Source of the DNA: Persicaria tinctoria
Taxonomy: Eukaryota > Streptophyta > Magnoliopsida > Caryophyllales > Polygonaceae
Direction of reading: 5' to 3'
NCBI GenBank assembly: GCA_037127255.1
Contig: JBANSL010000013.1
Location: 26,321,688-26,385,687, forward strand
Length of the DNA stretch: 64,000 nt
Part shown: positions 32,842 to 43,235 of the stretch, in pieces
How positions within the stretch are numbered: position 1 is the stretch's first letter
How the letters are laid out: each line of letters starts with the position of its first letter
Translations under genes and position numbers: made by a program
Notes under the pieces: model-generated
The model's input: the letters and a program-made list of their open reading frames with translations, nothing else
Told to the model about the DNA's origin: nothing
The model's database searches: none

Positions 32842-34062
32842 TTAGAAAGGTTATGTGGACCTAATAAGCTCTCTATGTTAGGCGTATTTCTTTGCGCCAT
32901 CGCCGCCCTCTTCACCGTGCCCAATAGTAACCAGCCTTCTTCTCCACCACCGTCACCCCCCGGTACACCACCGTCATCCCCATCCCCTTCGTCTCCAACC
33001 CCAAGTGCCTAGTCGCTTTCGGCGATGGTTCCGATAGAGAACTTTTGTTCTCTCCACCAACGCCGCGGACCTTTCGTCACTTCACTGGGCTCCTCCCTCT
33101 GTTAAGTTTCCCTTGGCTCGCGTCAGTGTCTCTTGCCACCTTGCAAACCGCCTCCTCTTCTCTAGACCAGCCAACAATCGCTAGCGCTTCTCATCGTTTC
33201 AGGGTCTCACAGTTGGTATCTGATTCCTCCTTTTGTCGTCCTCTACTCCAACCACACCAGGGCTACCGCAACTCCGTCTTTCGACTCTTCTCTTGGTTCA
33301 GCCCTCTTCGAGGAAACCCTCTTCTCTGTCCTCGACTCCAGCCTCGGGCCAGCCTTTCTCAGTGGCGCCTTCGACTCCTTTCGAGGCTTTCCTGAGTCGG
33401 ATCTCTTTGGCTTGTATTTAGCTTTGTTCACTCGCTAGAGGTTTTCTTTTCCATTTTGTCTTTCTTTCCCTTTTCCTTTGTGTTGCTGTTCAATTTCCTT
33501 TCTCTGTCCCGTCTTAGTCGCCTCTAATTTGACTACATAGTAGTCGCTTACGATCTTGTTATCATCCTTAAGGGTTTTGAGATGGGTTGGGTTTTTTTTT
33601 ATTGGGCAATGGTTTGGCTTGGGGTTAGATTTACGGTTTGGTGTGTTGTGTTGTTCTTGTTGTGATGCATGCCTTTTGTGAACGGTTTTTGATTTCCTGT
33701 ATCCGAAGACGTTGTGGATTTGCGATCGATATCTGATGGCTCTTCGGTGTCCATAATAAGAGATGTTCGCTAGTGTCCCCAGAATTCTCTGTGTGCGTCC
33801 TTCGCTGGCTGATTGATTCGTTTGTCGTGTTGCTTTTGTTTTACGATGTAGGATAACTTGCACATTTATTTTATTTTTGTATTTTCATTTCTATTATTTG
33901 CTTCGTGTTATTTCCATTCTGTCATTTGCTTATGTAATTTCTTTTTTGTCATTTGCTTCCGATTGTACATGATAGTTAGTCCATTTATCGACTTGTCTGA
34001 TCTCTCAGTTTCTCTAAGCTTGTCTAGAGAACCGAATTATTATCTTGCTTCTAAAATAAAAA
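32842..34062 (+). mobile_element. non-autonomous retroposon, second family
   Basis: A 16-bp TSD TAGTGGAATGTTTTTT lies at 32826-32841 and 34063-34078, and the 3' end is CTAAAATAAAAA, so it inserted by target-primed reverse transcription on the plus strand. The 1.22-kb body is C/T-rich at the 5' side and T-rich at the 3' side. ORFs include 116 codons at 33045-33395 (+) and 142 codons on the minus strand at 33435-33863, none with a recognised domain. It could be a processed pseudogene or a LINE-mobilised non-coding element. Confidence 0.75.
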
Positions 34063-34124
34063 TAGTGGAATGTTTTTTGTAATTCATGAACTTGTACATT
34101 TGAAGTACACTTTTCGGGTAGTTA

Positions 34125-36200
34125 TTTTTATTAGGTAATAATTCGTGTGAGAGATCTCAGCCTGCAGCATCCTTACGGATGAGATCAACTAGACCAGGAT
34201 TGTTTTGAATATCGATACCCCAGACAGAGTGGCAAAGATGTGCAACCTTATCAGCCAGTCTATTACCCAAACGGGATACATGAGAGAAAGAAACTTCTCT
34301 CACAGTCGATAGAAGGAGTTTGATGTCTGATAGGACCAGTTCTATTTCCCAAGGGCACTTAGCCTTTGTCAAAATACTTTATAATCGTAAGCGAGTCGTC
34401 TTCGATGGCTATTTTGTTTATTTTTAGTTGAACTACATGTTGTACTCCCAATTTAAGGGCTAAAGCTTCAGCTATAAGAGGGCTTTTTTTTATTAGGTAA
34501 AAATTCTAAGGTCAGATAGGCCTGACTCATCGAGAGGCCGACAAAGTCGGCAAACGGCGAAATGTCAAACATACAACCTAAAAATATAGAAATACAGAGA
34601 ACAAGCGAAATGAAACAAGCAGAAATAAACTCTACAACAAGACGACCCAAGAGGACCCACTCCAAGAAGCATGAAGAAGTTGTCGAAGAACGAAGCCAAG
34701 CATCACCAAACACTGACACCGCGGGCTAGCAGTACAACGGGACTCTATCTCCTGTTGGTAGTGCAGACGAACGCCAAGGAAACTCAATCCCGAATACAGA
34801 ATTGCCCTGAGCGCACCACCTCGACCCCAGCCAGTTCCGACTCTAAACTCCACGTCCCCCAACCAACCAAAAGACCTCTTAGAAACATCGGAAGCAGAGC
34901 CGCAAGTTGCTCGAACAAAATGCCAGCAAGATTTCACCTACAAGAATGTCGTCAAGCCCTTATGAGATTTATTCAAACCCTTTTGGGTGATTTTACTAAA
35001 ATCCTTTCGGGATTTAATTAAGGCTCTTTCAAGCTTTTAATTTTTTTTAATCATTTTACAAACTTTGGCAGTTGGGCCCGAAGGACCAAACTTGCAATTG
35101 GCCCGAAGGACCCAAACTTGGGCCTGAAGGACCTAAACTTGGGCCCGAAGGACCAAGGGCTATCGAAGGGAGTGCATCCAAGCAATCAATCAGGCGAAGG
35201 ACAGGGGTTGGGCCAACGCCATCACCAAGCCACGGTGAACCACCATCAGGAAACGATGGAGGACAGCGGCCAGGCAGAGCGGAAACCGATGAGGGCGATC
35301 AGAGAAGCCGGAAAACAAAACAACACTGAGGCTAGAAGGAGACCCGACACCGAGAGAACTCAAGAGAGGGAATGATAGGCACCGACGCCAAAGGAGGCCA
35401 GAGGGGGAGGTGAGATTGGGAAGACGCATTCAACGCCACCAAGTTGGATGGGTTTGAGCAGTAGAGGAAGGTTGAAGAAACCGGTTGGAACCGAGACTCG
35501 AAAGGAAGGCCCCCAAATCCCATAACAACGGAATAGGCTCGAAAGAAATGAGATAGACAGAGAAAATTCAAAACCCCCAAAATACACAGAACATGGAAGG
35601 ATGGACCCAAGCCGAAAGATGAAGGGAGAGGACTCGAATCAGCGACGACGAACCCGGCGACATACCCCCCAAAACGGTGACAACGTCGACATCATCGAGG
35701 GAGCATGTACCGCCGGGATGAAAACAAACTGCGGGGACAAGACACCAGGAGGCAAAAGCGACAAGCCGAAGTCGAGAAAGGCAAAATAATCCAAGGCTCG
35801 CCTCCAACGCGAGGTCAGACCAAGCAAAGACCGAATTAAGACAGAACCTGAACGGGAATAAATCGGATTGAATCACCTGTAGGAGATTTGGGAGGAAGAT
35901 TAACAAAACGGGAGTATTTGAAGATGGCGATCACCATCCAATTGGGGGTGTGTGGGGCAATATGCCCCAGCGCGTTCTTACTGCCCACGAAGGGTTTTTT
36001 CCACTTCTTTTATAAGAGGGCTTTTCTTTGCTAACTTTTAGAAACTAACGTGGACTGGGAGGCCGACCCAATCACGAATTATCATCCCAGCAGTACTTTT
36101 ACTATCCGCGACAGTAGATCCATCAAAGTTAAGTTTAAAACATCCCCAAGGTGTTTTTTTCCACTTAACTAGCCGTTGTTTAGATTTCTTCCACTTTTTG
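34125..36200 (-). pseudogene. L1-type LINE RNase H fragment, split by retroposon B
   Basis: The minus strand encodes a LINE tail in two parts. 36190-36026 gives KKTPWGCFKLNFDGS and AGMIIRDWVG. After skipping the insertion, 34487-34157 gives PLIAEALALKLGV, AIEDDSLTI and SFSHVSRLGNRLADKVAHL, the middle and end of an RNase H domain. One or two stops are present. The 3' end TTACCTAATAAAAATAAC (about 34122-34139 on the minus strand) resembles the tail of the retroposon that inserted into it. Upstream ORF2 domains are absent. Confidence 0.8.
34488..36010 (-). mobile_element. non-autonomous retroposon, copy B
   Basis: A 15-bp TSD TATAAGAGGGCTTTT lies at 34473-34487 and 36011-36025; removing one copy and the insert restores the RNase H reading frame of the host LINE. 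The A-rich tail is at the left (T-run at 34488 on the plus strand). The last roughly 450 bases match copy A at 22870-23330. A GGGCCCGAAGGACC-type tandem repeat at about 35070-35160 also matches copy A in inverted orientation. The 5' 600 bases differ between A and B. ORFs up to 116 codons on either strand carry no recognised domain. Confidence 0.85.
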
Positions 36201-36516
36201 GGTAGCTTCTCTTACAAATGCATTTCTTAGTTCTTTTTCTATCAGTATTATTTATAATTTGGACATTTTATATAGGACACTCTTTATTCATGGTTTTATA
36301 ATTACAATTTTTACTTTCATCGAATATGCATTATTACTCCGTATAAGATTTAAGACCTCCTTGTCACTATCTACTCTAAGTTCATACCAATTTAACATCA
36401 ACGTGTAGGATGTAACCGTTGGCAAATTTCAAATGAGGACAAAGAAACTTTGGTCCAACTCTTCACTCTACCAACTTACCAACATTGGATAATTTGTTTT
36501 TGGAAGCAGATAAGGA

Positions 36517-37175
36517 TTAGGAAACACGCCCACGAGCCAGCATCTTTTCTAGCACGTCCGATCGGACGAGAACCCGAAGTTCTGGATCATCCATGAAGCT
36601 ATCATCGGCAAGGACAGTGTAGGCCAGACGTGCAATCCTGTCGGCCACCACATTAGAATCCCTGAAAATATGACGAATAGCAACATGAGAGAAAGAATAT
36701 AAATCCCCCAGCAGACCCTTAATGACGACCAAACAGTCCCCTTCGATCAGAAGTTTCTTAAAACCCATAGAATTGGCCTTGGAGACCCCCATACGAAGCC
36801 CCATGGCCTCGGCAAAAATAGCGAAGCTATTATTACACTGTCCCGCACCTAAAGACCTTACTTTACCTAAATAATCTCGAATCACAAAACTGCAGGTACC
36901 GATCCCCGACTGGCAGTACGACCCATCGAAATTGAGTTTGTAGTAACCTAAGGGTGGTTTTTTCCAACCCTCCTTCCTGGAGTTCTGACCTCTCATATTC
37001 TTAGGCTTATCGGTTGTGGGTCCCTGGTTTCTGTTATTCTTATGAATAGGAGGCGCATCAGAGTCCTCAATTCGAGCACACCAAGCCCTATAAGTCGAGT
37101 TGCAAGATACAGTAATCGCCTGAACCGAGGCATTTGGTATATGTTGAAATACCATCTGGTTGCGAAAATACCAAA
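36517..37175 (-). pseudogene. LINE ORF2, RNase H domain
   Basis: After the solo LTR the frame continues GIWYFRNQMVFQ, GYYKLNFDGSYCQSGIGTCS, FVIRDYLGKV, FAEAMGLRMG, LLIEGDCLVVIK and HIFRDSNVVADRIARL, an RNase H/RVT_3 domain with Asp, Glu and Asp catalytic residues present. It ends at 36517. The 5' part of the 271-codon ORF (37332-37181) is solo-LTR sequence, not LINE. Confidence 0.85.
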
Positions 37176-37180
37176 TACCC

Positions 37181-39060
37181 TGTTGTGAGCCTAATTCGCC
37201 ATGTTTTATAGTTACTTTTATATCGTTTTCTGCATGCATTTCATACATTTGGGCTAGAATAGTACAGAATCTATGTAGTTTATGCTTATTCGCCAAATTA
37301 TGGAATCTACACCAGTTTCTGTTTAATTTCACAGAAATTGAAGCAATTTAAAGCAGTTTTTGAGAAAAGAGAAAAAGCCCGAAGTCAACTACAGAAGTCC
37401 AAGGTCAAGGAGCAGTGGAACCAGGACAAATCAAGATGGAAAGAAGGAAATCTACTCGACAACACATTGGTCGATATTGACTAAGCCCTGTCGATATCGA
37501 GTACATCAGTCGATTTCCACCCAGAAAGAGCCAAAATCTACTAAGTCCAGAAAATTGGTCGATATCGAGTTGTTGTACTCGATATCGAGTTGCCCCAGAT
37601 CGAGCTGAAGACCCCGGAATCGATGAAGAAGCTAGAGCTGAAAGCTGCAAGTCGATATCGAGTTCACTTACTCGATATCGAGTAATCATCAAGTCGACAT
37701 GCATCCTGGGAGCCGAGATCAAGCTGCTGAAGTGAAGCTGAGGAAATTCTGGTCAGTATCGAGAAAGCTACTCGATATCGAGTTGACCAACAGTGGCCGA
37801 CATCGAGCTATCCGAATCTTGTTAAGTTTCTATCCCAACTCCAATTGGGATATCCGCAAGGGCAAATTCTATCAAGATCTATCAAGTCCAAAGAAGATTT
37901 ATCCACAATTAGATATAATTCCTTTTAGATTTATTTATTTATTTCCATGTTTTAATCTTTAGATAAAAGATAGATAGATATAAATTTAGATATAGTTTTC
38001 TTTCCTAATTAGAGAAGGAATGAAGCCTATAAATAAAGCCTTAGGGGCTGGATTTTAGAGATGGAATTCAAGTTACAATTAGTTACATAGAGAGAGAGAG
38101 TAGAGAGAGAGCTTGTGGCGAGAACAAGGTGGAAAGGCGAGAGTGGATTTGGCTTGTTCAGTTGTAAGCTTTCTTTAGTTTTAATTTAATGCAAAGTTAT
38201 TTCCTTTTATTATTGATGTCTTTATTCATGATGAAGAGCGAGTAGTCACCCAACTTCTAGGGTCGGGGTGAGTCTGACGGTAGCCATGTGAGGTGATGCG
38301 GTAAAGGTACAAGTTTTTTATGCAATTCGTCTTCTATCCCTATGAGCATGATTCTTTTGCGAAAGTTGAAGGTGATCCTTGTTTGTGTTATTGAAGCAAA
38401 AGTGATCTTAATACAACTTGGATTAATTATGTGAAAAGGGTTAGTAACAATTAGGGTTTATGCGAAAGCCTCTATATTCCTATTTGTTAATAACGAAAGT
38501 TATTTGATGACAAGCATGATCTTTTATGCCTTTATGTGTTATTTTACATGGTTATCGTTGTGGTGTTGAAACCCTGATCTTGGAAGTCTTTAGTTTATTG
38601 AGTTAATTTCGTGTTTACATTCATTTTCGTTCGAAAAGTTGCAAATTTCTGTTTCTGAGTTACTCGAAATCGAGAAGATTTGGTTGACATCGAGGAATTT
38701 GGTCGATGTCGAGTTGAGTTTTGTCGAAGTCGAGTTATTTTGCTGAGTTTTTCTTTTTGTCAGCCGATTTCGAGTTTTTGTGGTCGATATTTTTACTCGA
38801 TATCGAGTTACAGTAGTCGATATCGACCAAAGCTGCTGTCTTTGCTTTCTTTTATGCTTTTCTCTGTTATTTCTATTTGTCTGGTTGATTTTCTGCTTGT
38901 GAGATTCCTCCGCTACCTGAGATCCGCTGACCAGCTTCCTCGAGGATCGATCCTGACTTCCCACTACTGCATCGGGAGGAAGTCTTGTAATCATTTGCGT
39001 GGGCACGAATCCGGTTTGATTTATTATATTATATTTTGAACTCGATTTCCTCCTACAACA
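37181..39060 (+). mobile_element. solo LTR, 1.88 kb
   Basis: It starts TGTTGTGAGCC and ends CCTACAACA, with a perfect 5-bp TSD TACCC at 37176-37180 and 39061-39065. It splits the host LINE inside the conserved FAWG...WYFRN linker, and the LINE frame rejoins when it is removed. A TATA box CTATAAATA at 38027-38035 followed by a transcribed-region-like segment puts it on the plus strand. No internal domain or primer site is present, so the rest was lost by LTR-LTR recombination. It is rich in the palindrome CTCGATATCGAG. Confidence 0.85.
37475..38830. repeat. clustered TCGATATCGA palindromes in the solo LTR
   Basis: GTCGATATCGAG or CTCGATATCGAG occurs in two clusters, about 37475-37810 and 38660-38830. 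Clear cases are near 37558, 37576, 37652, 37672, 37770, 38795 and 38815, with several one-base variants (GTCGATGTCGAG, GTCGAAGTCGAG, CTCGAAATCGAG). Often two copies stand back to back. Confidence 0.8.
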
Positions 39061-39065
39061 TACCC

Positions 39066-40566
39066 CCCCAAGCAAAGGCCAGCTTAGTGAGAGTATTGGT
39101 GCCTAGATTGTTGTGAATATCGTTTAGCAGCCGATAGGGTTTTGTGTCTAAATCGAGATCAGCCTCGGAGGGATGGTTTATACTTAGCGATTTGGTGATC
39201 GACAACGTCATGGGGCATTGAACCAAGATATGAATAGTCGACTTGGTAGTACAACCGCAGAAGATGCACCCTGATGGTACAGAAACATGAGACCTTTGTA
39301 ATCTGTCAGAGGTTGGTAAACCATCATGTGCAATTTTCCATAGGAAATGCCTTATTTTGTACGGAACGTCCAGTTTCCAAATCCAGTTACAGTCGAAATT
39401 TTTGTCGCCCCCATTATTTGGGATAATCTTGGTTGTCGCGACTGTGGAGAACCAGCCATCTTTGCTGGATCCCCAGAAAAGTCTGTCAGAGAACCTGTTA
39501 TGGGGAAGGTGAGTCTTGGAGATTGTTGATATGATATCCATGTCAAGAATGCCTTGTAAGTCCGTTTGTAGTTTCTGAGTGTTCCAAGTGTTGTTGTCAT
39601 TAATAAATCTAGCAACCGGCCAAGTCACTAAATCATCCGGGATTGACTGAGAAGTCATTTGATAGAGCGGTTTTTTACAGACCCAATTGTCTTTCCAGAA
39701 ATTGACGGTCTTTCCGTCTCCGATTGACCATCTGAGGCCCGATTTGAAGAGTTCTGTGAGAGAATTTAATTTAGCCCATTCCCAAGAAGTATTTCCCTTC
39801 TGTTTATAACTTAGGAGTGGAACCCCTTTTAGGTACTTGCCTGCAATTACCTTAGCCCATATATTATCTGGTTCGGCGATAATCTTCCATAACAATTTCA
39901 TTTGAAGTGTTATATTCATCATTTCGGCTTTGTAAATGTCGAGGCCCCCGTCTAGGGTATCTAAGAAAATCTTGTCCCAACTCACTAAAGGTGTATGATT
40001 GGTGTCTTTGTTCCAAAAAAATTTCATGTATATCTGGTCAAGTTCGTGTAGGATCGACTTAGGTAATAAGAATGCTTGCATGAGGAACAGTGGTTGGGCT
40101 GAAAGGTTGGCTTTGATTAGAACTTTCCTTCCTTCGGCTGTAATAGATAAGGCTTTCCATTTAGTCAGTTGTAGCTTTGTTTTGAGGATAATATCCGTGA
40201 AGGTGTTTTTGTTGACCCGACCATTGATAATGGGGCATCCAAGATATTTCTCTAGATTATTTGCATGTGGGATGCCCATAGCATTTGTGACTGTGTGGAT
40301 GGTTGTGGTTGAAGTGTTTGGGGACACCTGGAAACTAAATTTATGTAGATTGACCTGTTGGCATGAGATCTGACAGAAATGACATATTATGTTTGAGAAC
40401 TCAAAACATGTCGATTGGTTTGCTCTGCCAAATAGCATGATATCATCAGCGAATGCCAGGAAAGGGATCTTTACCCCCCCCCCCCCCCCCGCCTAGGGTG
40501 AACCCCAAGTCTCTAGAGATATTTGAACGTTGCTGGAGCGTTCTAGCTAACACCTCGGTTGTAAGG
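39066..40566 (-). pseudogene. LINE ORF2, second half of RT and zinc-finger RVT domain
   Basis: Beyond the Mutator-like element the frame resumes with EVLARTLQQR, a glycine run encoded by a poly-C tract, IPFLAFADDIMLFGRAN (catalytic FADD at about 40450), YLGCPIINGRVNK and KWKALSITAEGRKVLIK. A C-terminal zf-RVT domain follows: WKLDVPYKIRHFLWKIAHDG, LPTSDRLQRSHV and SGCIFCGCTTKSTIHIL. The 461-codon ORF is open, unusually long for a dead element. It stops where the solo LTR enters at 39065. Confidence 0.85.
40472..40491. repeat. poly-C tract in the LINE RT
   Basis: A run of about 18-20 C lies between GGGATCTTTA and GCCTAGGGTG; on the coding strand it is a glycine run just before the FADD motif. 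It is probably an expanded shorter tract. Exact length may reflect sequencing uncertainty. Confidence 0.7.
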
Positions 40567-40705
40567 ATAAATAGGGAGGAAATGGTAGCAATTAGACCAA
40601 AAAACGGGCCTAATTGCACAACTAGACCATAAGGCTAAAAAATGGGCCAAATAACCCTTCTACCCCAAGTAAAAAAAAATTGCCGGTAATTTGGCACTGT
40701 TGGTG

Positions 40706-40950
40706 ACGAGTTATAACAGGTGAGGAGGGGGAATGGTGTAGTAACGGAGAGCCTAGCATCGGCGAAGAAGAAGAGAGGGGAGGGTGAGGCGGTGGGCGAA
40801 GCCGGCGGTGAAGAAGAGAGGGGAGGGTAACAGGTGAGGAGGGGGAATGGTGTAGCAGCGGAGAGCCTAGCATCGGCGAAGAAGAAGAGAGGGGAGGGTG
40901 AGGCGGTGGGCGAAGCCGGTGGTGAAGAAGAGAGGGGAGGGTGAGCCGAG
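40706..40950 (+). repeat. 122-bp tandem duplication
   Basis: AACAGGTGAGGAGGGGGAAT begins two successive copies (about 40706 and 40828) that continue through GGAGAGCCTAGCATCGGCGA to GAGAGGGGAGGGT with only a few differences. Recent local duplication inside the Mutator-like element. Confidence 0.9.
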
Positions 40951-41035
40951 CAATCAACTATTCATGACCGGCTCTAACAGGTCGAGAGTTGATGGAAGAG
41001 AGGGGATCTTTCTCTCCTGCTCAGCTAGACCAAAA

Positions 41036-42445
41036 ATGGCGTCTAAAACCCTACTGCGCACAGGCGCTTCGTTTCTCTCTCGTGCAGTTAACTCTGGTCT
41101 AACTCCCAAATCTTCCAATCCAAATGGCCGAATTTGGTTGTCTAGGAATCTAGGTCTCCACCAAAACGATGTCGACTCGGCCAGCAATTTGAACTCCGAG
41201 GAGCTATTCTTCCGCTCCCCTTGTGGGATCCCTTCCCTCCGATTCTTCCTGCCTAATGGTAATCTCTTTCTTTCTTGATCTATGTTTGTGATTTGCGGGA
41301 GTGCTCTCTGTTTATTTTGGGTTGATGACAGTGAATGGGAGCAGTGGGAAGAAATTGGAAGATGAGAGTTTCGAGGATTTGGAAAGGGCTTCAATTTCAA
41401 ATCAAGTGTTTCTTCATCCTTGTGGAGTGCCTTCACTTGAGTTCTTCTTACCAGATGGTAATCCTCTTTCTTGTCTCTGGCTTTGTATCTGTGTTGCTGT
41501 TTGGTTTCTGATTAAAGAATTTAAATTTCCTTTGTTCTTCCTTATGTTCAATTTTCTGGAATTGCATTTTCTGTTTGTGGAATCAAATTCCATTGTTTCT
41601 GTGAGGTGATTAGTAAGGCTTGAATGACTGGCTTTGATAGGATTGACTGGCTTGTGGGATCCCTTCCCTCCGATTCTTCCTTATGTTTTGTTTCAGCTTG
41701 CTCAAATCAACATACCATGACTGGTTCTTCATGCATTTTTTGCTAAATAGGATTAAGAGTTACCAGCAACTCTCTCTTGTCCTTTATGTTCAGCCCTTCT
41801 CTCCTACACAGAATCACCTTCGTCCATGTTATAATGCTGCGTTTGTTTGGCATGAACTTCGTTGTCTTCTGTTGATACTTGAATGACTGGATTTGATTCA
41901 TTCCATAAAGATAAGTCGCTTCATTAGAGGTGTGCTAATTTGATCCAAATGCTGCTTCTAGATAGGTTTGTTATGTGTAATGCGGATACGGTTTTTAATT
42001 TTACATGGATTGTTCTTACCTTTCAGATCAAAGAAGACACTGATCTGCTTGTTATTGTTCTTTCCTCCCTGCAGTACTGCGAATTTTGGATTTAAACATC
42101 CCAGTTTTGGCTTCCATACCGATTCCAAAACAGGGTCGTAACATACCTGGAGGTGTACTTACATACCTTGTTTTTAAGAATCTTCTTCCATGCATCCAAA
42201 TGCTCCATACATCACATTTTATTAGCCTGTGATCTCTTGATAACTTGGTCTCTTTATGTTTATCTCTTTATGCTTATGGGCTATGGCTTACTTCTGACAT
42301 AATGATTCCTTTGAATCTGTATGCAGTTGCAAGAGTGAGGAATCATCCAAGAGCAACCATCTATACACTTACCCCAAGTAACCGGGATACGTTTAGAGAA
42401 AGGATTTATTCCCAATTGGCTGATCTCGCGCACAATCAATCGTAG
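41036..42445 (+). CDS. chimeric gene candidate: presequence-like exons plus THEP1-type NTPase C-terminus
   Basis: Four exons with GT-AG introns, all phase 1, give 181 residues and a stop: 41036-41258, 41332-41457, 42075-42152 and 42327-42445. Exon 1 starts MASKTLLRTGASFLSRAVN, Arg/Ser-rich without acidic residues, like a mitochondrial targeting presequence, and ends CGIPSLRFFLPNG. Exon 2 ends CGVPSLEFFLPDG, a diverged repeat of the exon 1 end. This N-terminal style reminds me of plant mitochondrial bL34 precursors, but that is memory only. Exons 3 and 4 (ILDLNIPVLASIPIPKQGRN, IPGVARVRNHP, TPSNRDTFRERIYSQL) match the C-terminal end of THEP1-type nucleoside-triphosphatases; Walker A and B regions are missing, so NTPase activity is not expected. 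Introns are kept, so capture was at DNA level. Expression is unknown; it may be a pseudogene pair. Confidence 0.5.
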
Positions 42446-43164
42446 ATTATGAAGAGATGCTCCCTATGTTGCGGTAAGTCATTGTTAGTTCTTTAGAAGT
42501 GATTTTTAGGATTAGGAGTAACGGTTATTCTTATCATTTTGCCTTGCCAATAAGTGTTTTTTTTTGTACGTGTAATGAAGTTACCCTATGTTAAATGCAA
42601 TATAAAATTTATATAAATGAAATAAAGAATTTGTCAATAATATCTTCTTTCCAGTATAAAAGAATTCCTATGCATTAAACATAGTTCACAATATATTTCC
42701 AGTATTGATTCATTCCATGAAGATAAGTCGCTTCATTAGTTCCAGCTTAGGTGCTTATTTGATGGAAGTGATCAAGAATTGATGTTTCACAAGATTCATC
42801 CCTGTAAGCAATAACAATTGAGGAGATATGCTCTTGAATGTATTTGCTTATGTGAATTACAATGAGAATTAAAAGTATAAATAATACAGAGATTGTAACT
42901 AACCGAAAATATTCTAAGCTATAAACTAGGGAATGGTGGATTATAGCAGATAAGTAGTGGCACATAATCAGGGGCTAACAAGGTCTATTATACTGTTGGT
43001 GTAAACTTGATAAGTTATGTTTTATGTATTTAGTTGCTTTGTGCCTTTTGCCAGCCTAAACTAATAATGGAAGAAATGTTTTTTTGTATAGATTCATCAA
43101 ATCGTGGAACACCTTAAAAAAGATAGCTTTCTTTGCATAAAGATTTATGATAGATTTTATAAAT

Positions 43165-43235
43165 AGCCTATTAGCTCAATTGGTAGAGTGTTGTGTTTGC
43201 ACACAAAGATGTGAGTTCGACTCTCACTTAGGCTA
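43165..43235 (+). tRNA. tRNA-like sequence (probable pseudogene), left arm
   Basis: A 71-base cloverleaf can be drawn: acceptor AGCCTAT with TTAGGCT (6 of 7 pairs), D arm GCTC-AATTGGTA-GAGT (3 of 4 pairs), anticodon stem TTGTG/CACAA, T arm GTGAG-TTCGACT-CTCAC (5 of 5) and discriminator A. Internal promoter boxes A (TAGCTCAATTGG) and B (AGTTCGACTCT) are near consensus. The anticodon loop TTTGCA has six bases instead of seven, and the variable loop four. If position 38 is the missing base the anticodon would be UGC (Ala). No CCA follows. I doubt it is a working tRNA. Confidence 0.5.

Noticed and set aside
33045..33863. ORFs of 116 (+) and 142 (-) codons in the 32.8-kb retroposon
   Set aside because: No domain on either strand and mutually exclusive; left unassigned within the mobile element.
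40622..40957. 111-codon proline/serine-rich ORF on the minus strand
   Set aside because: It is the translation of a 122-bp tandem duplication inside the Mutator-like element.
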